Positions 1-8,402 of a stretch of 64,000 bases of DNA are shown piece by piece. The notes below the pieces were generated by a model. That model was not told where the DNA came from. It worked only from the letters and a program-made list of their open reading frames with translations, and searched no databases. The stretch's first letter is position 1. Every line of letters begins with the position of its first letter. The stretch is from Brassica napus (taxonomy: Eukaryota > Streptophyta > Magnoliopsida > Brassicales > Brassicaceae), in contig NC_063448.1 in assembly GCF_020379485.1 (NCBI RefSeq), forward strand, positions 45,207,218-45,271,217, given 5' to 3'. Made by a program: the position numbers and the translations under genes.

Positions 1-96
1 CAAGAACAAGAATATAAATATACAACACACCCGCATGGATGTAAACTTTAACTCTATATATATACATGCGTACAAATGTGTGTGATGATGAGAGGA

Positions 97-258
97 TCAC
101 TCGTGTGCACAAAGAAGCATACTAATACATTTCCCTATAATGTAGAACTTTCCTTTCTTCTTGCTCAGAAACTTCCCAACTCCTTTCGGTGAACAAGACT
201 TCTTTTTCTTATCCAAATTCTTCACTGCCTCCTCCCTCATTGTTTGTTGTGTTTTCAT
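97..258 (-). CDS. ROTUNDIFOLIA-like / DEVIL (RTFL/DVL) small polypeptide
   Basis: A single-exon 53-residue reading frame. The N-terminal part is lysine-rich (KNLDKKKKS). It is followed by the RTFL/DVL core, which reads SPKGVGKFLSKKKGK, FYIIGKCISM, then LLCAHE to the stop; the KG.G.FL, Y.I..C and M.LC.H positions are the family hallmarks. RTFL/DVL peptides are plant-specific, plasma-membrane-associated small proteins that limit cell proliferation along organ axes when overexpressed; they are not secreted. The first ATG is taken as the start; a second in-frame ATG lies six codons later (MREEA). The gene lies at one end of a block syntenic with Arabidopsis chromosome 3, where I recall an RTFL member next to the CCR4-3 locus (memory, unchecked). 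It is shorter than many family members but contains the whole conserved domain. Confidence 0.85.
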   Translation of the reverse strand: MKTQQTMREEAVKNLDKKKKSCSPKGVGKFLSKKKGKFYIIGKCISMLLCAHE

Positions 259-974
259 AACAAGCTTTTGTTAGTAATTGATGATTGTGTGATGTTTAAA
301 GTGTATTTTTTAAAAGGAAGCGAAGGTGCATCGTTTATATTGAGAAAGAGATAAGGAGGAAGTATTCCCCACCATTGGTTTGGGACACTTCAATGAAACA
401 ACGCAAAAACAAAGGCCAGTTGTTGAGTGTGACCGACTATCTTCCCATTATGGTTGAAAATATTTGACGTATTGTTTTCATGTTTCCTTTCAATTCAAAG
501 ACTCATCATCGGTACAGATGTTTGTGATGGATTTACTCAGTTATCTTAATTAGAACATGAACTTATGTATTTGTTTACGACAATGACATACATTTCTATT
601 TATGATCAAGATTATACCCATTTTAATATATATATATCTTTATACCATTTTAAACTTCAAATATATTCATATTAAAAGCATCTTTATTGGAGGTTCATCA
701 TATGAATGTTTTAGGTTCATCTTTATTGGAGGTTCATCATATGTATACAATAATATACCTATTATATTATGTGTATTTCAAACCACAAAAACTCACTTCA
801 AACATCTTATTTAAGAAATTTTGAAATGAGTTTCTTATGTTTTTGAAATATCCACAACACTATTTCATCCATATATATATTTTTAATAGATTTTGAGAAT
901 CTTTGTGAGAACTTCCTACTATTGGTGTTCTGAAACAGTACGACTGAATATTATCATAGTTCTATCATATTAAC
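259..974. other. Intergenic, upstream of the RTFL/DVL gene
   Basis: AT-rich with no supported gene. It should contain the promoter of the leftward small-peptide gene. A 26 bp word starting CATCTTTATTGG occurs twice, at 679-704 and 718-743, as a short imperfect tandem duplication. The 70-codon open frame across it is low-complexity and is not considered coding. Confidence 0.6.
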
Positions 975-1348
975 TGATGCAGATAAGTATTTGGAATATA
1001 TCCAAATATTTTATTATTTATTTTATTATTTGGAATCAATTAAGATATTTACTTTTATTTGTATTTTCCATATTTTATTGGTTTTCCTATTTTAATTAAG
1101 ATTAGGGTTTTCTAGATTTAAGGATTTATTATAAATAGGCATTCATGCCTAAAGTTGTATTGAGACTTTAATAATTAATAAACTAGTTGTTTTGCTTTAT
1201 ACCTTGTCTTTGATTTGATTAAATTCATCAAGCAGGAAGTTGGTCTCAAGAAGCTATCGAAAGAAACTATTGATTGATCCAAGAACAGGTCTCTAAGAAC
1301 CCTAAAGGTTCTTTGATCGACCGTTCAACCTATTTGTCCGCTACATCA
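975..1348 (+). repeat. 5' LTR of the miniature LTR element
   Basis: Begins TGATG and ends CA. It contains a TATA box (TATAAATA at 1130-1137), as expected for a promoter-bearing LTR. It differs from the 3' copy by scattered substitutions and by extra bases near its end. Confidence 0.85.
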
Positions 1349-1350
1349 GG

Positions 1351-1362
1351 TGGTATCAGAGC
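1351..1362 (+). other. Primer binding site, initiator tRNA-Met type
   Basis: TGGTATCAGAGC, two bases after the 5' LTR. This is the standard plant retroelement primer site complementary to the 3' end of initiator tRNA-Met. Confidence 0.88.
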
Positions 1363-1404
1363 TGCGTCTCTTTGGTTTTCAATCGAATAACGATTCTGGA
1401 TGTC

Positions 1405-1791
1405 ATGGTGAATGCGAACATCTATCATATCCAGGACGAAAGTCCCTTTGTTGAGAGAGAAGAAAACTATGAGATCTATCGAAAGATCTATGGTGATCCG
1501 ATCTACGACGTCTACGAAGATGATGTCCGTGTTGTCGACTTCGTTTTCAGTGAAGATTCTTTTGCAAATCTCGTATGTGCAAAAATCGTGCAGCAGGAGA
1601 TCCGTGCAAAGTTCGTGCAGGACGGGTTCCGTGCAAAAATCAGGCCAGATTCAAATTGTGCAAAGTTCGTGCAAGGTCAGAAGATTCGGGTTTGTGCAAA
1701 ATTCGGTTTTGAAGATAAATTTTTGAAGATTTCAGCTACAAAAAACCGATTCAAGATTCGAGGACAATCTTTTCCAACCCGGAGAGAATGA
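1405..1791 (+). CDS. Short ORF inside the miniature LTR element
   Basis: 128 codons from the first ATG, filling almost the whole internal region. The stop TGA is the first three bases of the 3' LTR. The first half is acidic (PIYDVYEDDV), similar in style to the ends of some plant gag or polyprotein linkers. The second half repeats CAKFVQ- and RAKI-like words, encoded by a short GTGCAAA..TCGTGCAG repeat. No enzymatic domain is visible. It may be a remnant of a gag frame or simply an open frame kept by chance. Confidence 0.4.
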   Translation: MVNANIYHIQDESPFVEREENYEIYRKIYGDPIYDVYEDDVRVVDFVFSEDSFANLVCAKIVQQEIRAKFVQDGFRAKIRPDSNCAKFVQGQKIRVCAKFGFEDKFLKISATKNRFKIRGQSFPTRRE

Positions 1792-2145
1792 TGCAGATAA
1801 GTATTTGCAATATATCCAAATATTTTATTATTTATTTTATTATTTGGAATCAATTAAGATATTTACTTTTATTTGTATTTTCCATATTTTATTGATTTTT
1901 CTATTTTAATTAAGATTAGTGTTTTCTAGATTTATTATAAATAGGCATTCAAGTTTAAAGTTGTATTGAGACTTTGATAATTAATAAACTAATTGTTTTG
2001 CTTTATACCTTGTCTTTGATTTGATTAAATTCATCGAGCAGGAAATTGGTCTCAATAAGCTATTGAAAGAAACTTTTGATTGATCCAAGAACATGTCTCT
2101 AAGAACCCTAAAGGTTCGTTGATCGACCATTCAACCTATTTGTCA
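1789..2145 (+). repeat. 3' LTR of the miniature LTR element
   Basis: Aligns with the 5' LTR over its full length. It lacks about nine bases found at the end of the 5' copy (CGCTACATC region), and a short stretch after TCTAGATTTA is also missing. Confidence 0.83.
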
Positions 2146-2428
2146 TATTAACACATTGAAATGTTATAAGGTTGACCAAAAACGAGAAACTGTGAAAATC
2201 AAGAACGTAAATTACTATAGTTTTCAAAAGAAACGTATCAACTCTTTTTTTTCTAAACGTACCAACTCTACTATCCAGCTATTATGATTTTTGGCATTAA
2301 TCTCTGTAGGTCATCGATAGTCATTCAAATCCATGACGAATTGAGGTCAAATCAGTCTTCCTAACAGTGCGGACAGCTCATTTCGAGTAAATCGCCAGGG
2401 TCCTCAAAGCATGTTCACAATCATAATC

Positions 2429-2849
2429 AATCTTCAAGAAATCGTTAGGCGGTAACTAGGCGTTTTATAGAGGACTAGCGTCTAGGCGGATTATTCGGGG
2501 CCTAGGCGAGACCTAGGCGTTAACGAATTATTAATTTATTTTATATATACTTTACATTTATATGAAATATTTTAGTTTTGGATTTTTAATTATAAAATTA
2601 TTGTGATGAATTATTAAAATAGATATACAAAACAAAAGAAATTAGAAAGTTTTGTGGATTTATACTAATATTATCGTTTAATTTAACATATTTAGGGCAA
2701 TTTAGATCGATTTTAACCAATTTTAACCGATTTAGGACAACTTAAACCGATATAAATCATATAAATCGGATTTTCAAATAATCGTTTCGGATAAAACCGA
2801 GTTACCGCCTAGGCGGGGGCCTAAGCGCCGCCTAGACCGATTTTTAGAA
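2429..2849. mobile_element. Non-autonomous TIR element with CTAGGCG-rich ends
   Basis: Both ends are rich in GGCGGTAAC, CTAGGCG and CGCCTAG words arranged as an imperfect inverted repeat. The left end reads TTCAAGAAATCG then GTTAGGCGG; the right end, reversed, reads TTCTAAAAATCGG then TCTAGGCGG. The middle is AT-rich. CATAATC flanks both sides (2422-2428 and 2850-2856), which suggests a 7-8 bp target duplication of hAT type. There is no coding capacity. The superfamily is inferred from TSD length only. Confidence 0.55.
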
Positions 2850-3451
2850 CATAATCGTTTGTTTTTTATTGAACTGAACCACCACTACAAGAAAACGCAT
2901 AAATAACGACGACGGTTTTTACGACGAATTAACTACGAAAACCGTTTCTTCGTTAGTCATTCGTCGTAACGTATATTTCCTCGCTAATTCGTCGTAAACT
3001 TACGAGGAAATAATTCGTCGTAACGTGGTATCAGTAGATTCGTCGTAAAAGACACGTAAACACTTTCCTCATAAAATACACATAAACAGTTTCCTCGTAA
3101 ACTACACGTAATATATTTTCTCGTAAAGTACACGTAAACTATTTCCTCGTAAAATGCACGTAAACATTTCCTCGTAAGGTGGACGCTAAATTTCATCGTT
3201 GTTTACACGTGATGTTTACGAGGAATCTCCGTGTCTTTCGTAGTAAATTCCTTGGTAATATTTATTCAGTTTCCTCGTTAAGTTGACGTAATTTAGCTAC
3301 GAATTTGCTTCGATTTTTTATATAATGAAATAAAATTATTTTTAAATTATTTCAAAAATATTAAAAACGTAAATAATAAATCCATGCGAAAATATTTTAT
3401 AAATATTTAAGTTTAGAATTTAATATAATACAATAAAAAGATGGAAAAAAA

Positions 3452-3557
3452 CTAATGGTTGTTGTTGTTGTTGTTATGCATTTCCTCGAAGAGGTCTTGA
3501 CTCCTCCTCTGTACTTCTTCCTCATCTTCATGTGTGCGGGATGGCTCTGGAACGGGA
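3452..3557 (-). pseudogene. C-terminal remnant of a CACTA accessory ORF
   Basis: Read leftward, this gives an acidic stretch (THEDEEEVQRRSQDLF) followed by EEMH, an asparagine run and a stop. The acidic, glutamine-rich tail resembles the ends of Ptta/En/Spm-type plant transposase proteins. Only about 35 codons are readable before an AT-rich intron-like stretch. Assignment is by style, not by a catalytic motif. Confidence 0.4.
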
Positions 3558-3775
3558 TTATTAATTAACATTTAAAAAATCATCTTCCTATATTATCAAC
3601 AAATTCTATAAACCTATCTACAAATTATTCCCTACACTAACCACCTAATCAACACTAAATTCCCTAAACTAACCACCTAGGCTAAATTAGAGAGGAATTA
3701 GAGAGGTATACCTTGCTTTGAGAAGGAGAGGAAATGACTACGAAATGAGAAAGTGATTCGGTTCGGGTATATATA

Positions 3776-4620
3776 CAGACTTACATTTCGTCATAAAATC
3801 CTCGTAAATTTACGAAAAATTAGCAAGGCCCATGTTTTTTTTACGACGAATTAGCAAAGCCCGTGTTTTAATTTACGACGAAAAGTGCTTCAATTTACAA
3901 AAAAAAAACCTAAAGGAAGGCACCGGCACCCGAACAGTCTTATCAATCTCAAATAGTATTTGAAACTGACCAGAACTATCCTAGTGACAGTGCACGCCCT
4001 TCATGTTTTTTTAAACTATTGTTTAGTTTTTTTTTTTGTGCAAGTTTAGAATGGGAGGGATGTGTTTATTTATAGAAATAGTTGTACTCGTAAAGTCCTC
4101 GTAAATTAACGATGAAATAACAAGGCCCGTGTTTTTGTTGCGAGGAAATAACAAGTCCCGTGTTTTTGTTACGAGGAAATAACAAGGCCCGTGTTTTCAA
4201 TTTCGTCGTAAAATCGTCGTAATATTACGAGGAATTAGCAAGGCCCGTGTTTTTTTTACGAAGAATTAGCAAGCCATGTTTTAATTTACGACGATTTTAC
4301 GACGAAAAGTGTTTCAATTTACAGAAAAAAATGAAGGAAGACACATGCACTAGAACAATACTTATCAATTCCAAATAGCATTTGAAACTGATCAGAAATA
4401 TTCTAATGACTGTGCACTGCCTTCAGGTTTTTTAAAACTATGGATTAGTTTTTTTTTTGGGTGCAAGTTTAGAATGGGAGGGGTGTGCTTATTTATAGAA
4501 GTAGTTGTAGTCGTAAAATCCTCGTTATTTAACGAAGAAATAACAAGCCCCGTGTTTTCATTTTCGTCGTAAAATCGTCGTAAATTTACAAGGAAATAAC
4601 AAGGCCCGTGTTTTTATTTA
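3776..4620. repeat. Internal tandem duplication (~420 bp units) in the CACTA element
   Basis: Two adjacent copies, about 3776-4195 and 4196-4620. Each has the same order: TTTCGTC..AAATC, AATTAGCAAGGCCCGTG, TTTACGACGA, a TTTGAAACTGA block, and AAGTTTAGAATGGGAGGG. They differ by many small changes, so the duplication is old. The unit also contains repeated TAACAAGGCCCGTGTTTT modules. Confidence 0.75.
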
Positions 4621-4918
4621 CGAGGAAATAACAAGGCCCATGTTTTCATTTTCGTCGTAAAATCGTCGTAAATTAAGGAGGAAATAACAAGGCCCGTGTT
4701 TTTTTTACGAGGATTTTACGAGGAAGGTATGCAAATCCCTATCACCCGAAACCCCAACCTCCAAGTTCCTTAACTTCATCTAACACTCAATCTCTTCTTT
4801 TTAAACCCCAAACCCCCAATTGAGTTACACAAAATCAAATTATATAATTTAATTTTCATGAGTAAACAAACTAAACACATGCATTAACGCTAAAAATAAA
4901 TCATATTTAAGAAAATTA

Positions 4919-5057
4919 CATCATCATTCGGATACATCATTGACATTCTCGTCATCATTAGAAACATCATCATTCGGATACATCATTGACATTCTCGTCA
5001 TCACTAGAAACATCATCATTCGGATACATCATTGACATTCTCGTCATCACTAGAAAC
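4919..5057. repeat. 46 bp tandem repeat, three copies
   Basis: Three nearly identical 46 bp units built on CATTCGGATACATCATTGAC and ATTCTCGTCATCA. The unit length is not a multiple of three, so each copy shifts the reading frame of the acidic protein tail encoded on the minus strand. Confidence 0.85.
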
Positions 5058-5690
5058 ATTATCATTTTCATTAAACTCGTCTTCAACAGCTTCGTCCGTC
5101 GTATCGTCGGGAAGATCTTCGTACTCACGATTATGTGGATTAATAAGAAGGATGTCATCAGTTTGTTGTTCAGGTTCCTCGACTTCATTGATGTGTTCTT
5201 CTTGCAATGGTTGTTCTTCTCCACCGATTATTTGTCCACGAGGTGTAACTTTGACAACGGCAAACCAATTGATTCATGATTCTCTCATCCGAGGGTATGG
5301 AAAGAAACTGACTTGGTCTGCTTGCGAAGCTAATATGAAAGGCTCGAATTTGTTGTACCTTCGTCCACCATTGACATCAACTACATCGAATTTGTTAAAT
5401 CGAACACCTCGATTGACGACGGGGTCGAACCAGTCACATTTGAAGAGGACACATTTCAGCTTCAATAACCCTGGGAATTCCACTTTAATAATCTTCTGCA
5501 AGATCCCGTAGAAATATGTTTCGCCTTTCACACATATTCCATAATTATTTGTCGCCCGATGTCTACCATACTCATATGTATGAAAAGTAATGCCTCAAGT
5601 GAAATACATCAGTGATGTGGTGACCTTTGCAACTGGACCTTGAATTAATTCATGAAACCATGTGGGGTAATCTGGATCGTTATAATCAAC
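4926..5690 (-). pseudogene. CACTA transposase-associated protein fragment (DUF4216-type)
   Basis: Read leftward from about 5690, the segments DPDYPTWFHELIQGPVA, HTYEYGRHRATNNYGICVKG, FPGLLKLKCVLFKCDWFDP and RRYNKFEPFILASQADQVSF appear in order. This is the DUF4216 region found downstream of the TNP2 transposase domain in plant CACTA elements. After it comes a very acidic tail (SSDDENVNDVSE) made from the 46 bp repeats. In-frame stops follow MYFT and RMRES, so the frame is dead. The main TNP2 catalytic region is absent from the element. Confidence 0.8.
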
Positions 5691-5995
5691 CTGCAAAAAT
5701 AAAGAGAACGTTAAAATTAATTAATTATAAATTTCGACCCGAAGTAGACGTAAAATATTTCGTCGTAAATTCCTCATTATATTTACGTCTACTTTACGAC
5801 GAAATCTTGTTTACTCGTAAAAACCACGTTAAATTGTGTCGTTTTTACGACGAAACTTTATTGTCTTTATTTTACGACGAAATTACGTTGATTTGTTTTT
5901 TCCTCGTAAAGTTCTCGTAAATAAGACGTACATTTACGAGGACTTATTTTTTTCATTACATTTCGTCGCTAATTTTGTGTTTTTTTGTAGTGCAC

Positions 5996-7471
5996 ATACA
6001 CACTTCTCATTTAAACTATCATAGTTTTTTTTTGAGAAAGGGCTTGTTAAACTATCATAGTTGAAGCCAATAAAGAATGAACAGAACGTAGTAACGTAGA
6101 ATATATATGTAATTTTCTTTCTTTCCACGATGCAATATAACTGTATGCAGAAACTATATTGTATACAAGTTACTGGCTTATGAATTTTTTTGGTGGAGTT
6201 TAGTAAGAATATCAGTTTTGGAATATCCGGCGGTCTCTTTCAAATAAAAGTGTGACTTTAAGCAAAATGTTGCTTACAATAGTATCTTCGGTGACGAGTT
6301 CTGCTCATTCCTTTTTATCCTTTAAACAATTTTTGGTTTCGACTATAGTGATAAGACTCGAACTATTTGTGAAATCATTTTTTTCTTGACGGCAAGTGAA
6401 CGTATCTGTTTTATATGAGAGTGTCAGTGGTTTCATTTTCCATAAAAAGTGGGAAATCACATGGGAGAGTTTTATATATTAGGAAGTGAAATGTCGAATC
6501 CATCACATCTTTCTCATACTCAGTGAGAAAGTAAACAAACCAAATTAGGATTCTTTATAATGCACGAAAGGGCAATGTGTAGGGGATGCACCGTGCACGT
6601 GAAGTCCATGCAGACAAGACAGCCCTTGCCGGTTGATTGTTACCTATTTCTTTTCTTTCGAAAATACTAAATACAACCTTAATTTGTGAGACAATGACTT
6701 TGGTTTTTCGACATTGTTTTCCTATTTTCTTCGTTCCATTTGCGGTCCATAAAGTAGTTATATATGTAAGGACATATACTCACTGGCTTTATGTTTTTCT
6801 TTCACTTCCCAACTTACTGGCTTTAGTCACATATTTCTTCTTTTTTAAAAAAAATAGAGGGTTTCATTTTTATAGATTTTTGCCTTTTGAAATCTAGAGT
6901 GATGGTGGGTTAGAATTTCATTGATCTTCGTTTGGATTAGTGGACAATCATCAAGAGTAGTTTTATATTTGCCTGAAATCTTTACACTTGAAGGTATATC
7001 CAACCATACGTACGCTTGAAAACCTCTCTAATTAAATTTTGGCACAGTAACCAACTGAAAAACAAAACGTTCGTAAAAACAACAACACATCAAGCGACTC
7101 TTGTTAGAAGATTTTCGTTATGGAGTAGAAACAGTCATAGAAGATTATGGATTTGGATGGACCAACTACAGTATTCTTATGTAATAATAGTTCGTACATT
7201 TCAGTATTTCACTTCAGTTTAAGACTTTTTTTCTTTAGAAGAAAACCCACTGAAACCCTTACAAAACACAAGGACATATAGTATCGCTGTTTATCTGGTC
7301 CATCATGGTTCGTATAGATACTTTAAACCGAAGCCAATAAAACTTTCTCAAACCCCCAACCAAACCAAACCGAAAATTACAGCAAAAGAAAAAGAGTAAA
7401 AAGGAGAAAACGAGAAAGAATCTCGTTTGGGCATTTCGTCGAACACTTTGAGTGCATACTCCCAGGCAAAG
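5996..7471. other. Intergenic between the CACTA element and the small membrane protein gene
   Basis: AT-rich, with no gene I can support. The open frames at 6637-6897 and 7016-7222 are hydrophobic or low-complexity and have no recognisable motif. The 3' untranslated region of the next gene ends somewhere in the right-hand part. Confidence 0.55.
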
Positions 7472-7762
7472 CTAAACCGAATCTCCACTGATGTGACCGA
7501 GATTCTCTTCTTCTTGTCTCTTCTTCATGTCCTTCTCGTATTGCCTTAACGCTTCCTCCATCTTCATCTGCGTAAAACGCCAAGTTTCAATATTTAACAA
7601 AATACAAGAACCACAAGAGCGTAAAGTCGAGCACAAGAAGAAGAAGAAACAGACCTTGTAGCTAACTTCGACGCGATGCATAACGTAGAATCCGAGAGTC
7701 CCGCCGAGAAGTGTTCCAGCTATGATCCGTGCGTAACCCCATGTCATCGAGTTTAACGCCAT
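7472..7762 (-). CDS. Small single-pass membrane protein, 67 aa
   Basis: Two exons: 7762-7655 (36 codons) and 7567-7472 (31 codons plus stop). The intron (7654-7568) has GT-AG ends and is in phase 0. The protein begins MALNSMTWGYARI, then has a glycine-rich hydrophobic segment (residues about 10-29, with GTLLGG). A charged, probably helical tail follows (EEALRQYEKDMKKRQEEE). The layout of a short N-terminus, one membrane helix and a coiled tail is typical of small organellar inner-membrane proteins, but I do not recognise a named family. Its position between CCR4-3 and the RTFL gene suggests it matches the uncharacterised Arabidopsis gene next to At3g18500. No function is assigned. Confidence 0.75.
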   Translation of the reverse strand: MALNSMTWGYARIIAGTLLGGTLGFYVMHRVEVSYKVCFFFFLCSTLRSCGSCILLNIETWRFTQMKMEEALRQYEKDMKKRQEEENLGHISGDSV

Positions 7763-8100
7763 TTCCTCTGCTTTCTTCTTTTCCTTCCTCTGATTACAGT
7801 ATGCAACAACAGTGTCTGATCTCGTTTTCATTTACATGAACCAGATAAAAGAACATACCGGGTTGTTCAATTCAATCATATGGTTTGTTTTTTTGGTATG
7901 TCGGAAATAACTTATATTCGGTTCGGTTCGATTCGGTTCAAATCCAGAATAATTAATTAAGAAAAAAAAATTGGTCTAAATCAAATAAACAGAGAAAAAG
8001 ATTATCCTGGTTTATTTTACATTCAATTATTGACCGAGAGAAGTCGGTTTGATTTTCTACCACATCCGGTTATTTCGGTACGCTTGTACTTATAAATCTA
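7763..8100. other. Intergenic, promoter side of the small membrane protein gene
   Basis: Contains a CGGTTCG/GATTCGG low-complexity patch near 7918-7940. No gene is seen. It ends at the TA target site of the MITE. Confidence 0.5.
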
Positions 8101-8346
8101 CTCCTTCTGTTTTATAATATAAGATGTTTTGGAGAAGATTGATGTTTTAAAATATAAGATGTTTTAATATTTTTAAGGTATTTTAATTTTATTGAAAACT
8201 GGTTGACCAATAATATTTTATTGTATTATTTATGATCGGTTAATTTATTTTAAATTTATGCTATTAACGATATAATTTTCTAAAAAGTTAAATTTCTTAA
8301 TTCTTGTGATGTATGCAAAACATCTTATATTATGGAACAGATGGAG
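8101..8346. mobile_element. Stowaway-like MITE (246 bp)
   Basis: The ends CTCCTTCTGTTTTATAATAT and (reversed) CTCCATCTGTTCCATAATAT form a clear inverted repeat, followed by AAGATGTTTT on both sides. A TA duplication flanks the element (8099-8100 and 8347-8348). The interior is AT-rich with no ORF. It lies only 57 bp from the 3' end of the CCR4-3 coding sequence, so it could be transcribed as part of that gene's 3' UTR. Confidence 0.85.
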
Positions 8347-8402
8347 TATTATCATAAACAAATATGTAACCCGTAAGCAATCGTAGCTGGTTTCAGAAGT
8401 CA

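Larger units (their letters stand above)
975..2145 (+). mobile_element. Miniature LTR retrotransposon (TRIM-like)
   Basis: Two direct repeats of about 360-374 bp, both starting TGATGCAGATAAGTATTTG, flank only about 440 bp of internal DNA. Directly inside the left repeat is a primer binding site with the initiator tRNA-Met complement (TGGTATCAGAGC). Just before the right repeat is a purine run (GGAGAGAA). The host word CATATTAAC stands on both sides (966-974 and 2144-2152) and contains the target duplication. There is no protease, reverse transcriptase or integrase, so the element depends on another element for movement. TRIM and short non-autonomous LTR elements are common in Brassica. Confidence 0.88.
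2883..5992. mobile_element. CACTA (En/Spm) DNA transposon, deletion derivative
   Basis: The left terminus is CACTACAAGAAAA and the right terminus is TTTTTTTGTAGTG, the inverted ends typical of plant CACTA elements. A perfect 3 bp target duplication, CAC, lies at 2880-2882 and 5993-5995. Both subterminal zones are packed with short direct and inverted words built on TCGTCGTAA, CCTCGTAAA and TTACGAGGAA, the expected binding sites for a TNPA-like protein. At 3.1 kb it is too short for a full transposase. It holds only the decayed end of a transposase-associated reading frame and a short C-terminal remnant of a second one. Confidence 0.93.

Noticed and set aside
4919..5057. CRISPR-like direct repeats
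   Set aside because: Copies are contiguous without unique spacers, inside a plant transposon.
6637..6897. 86-codon hydrophobic frame
   Set aside because: Phe/Leu-rich from T-rich DNA, with no motif and no splice or synteny support.
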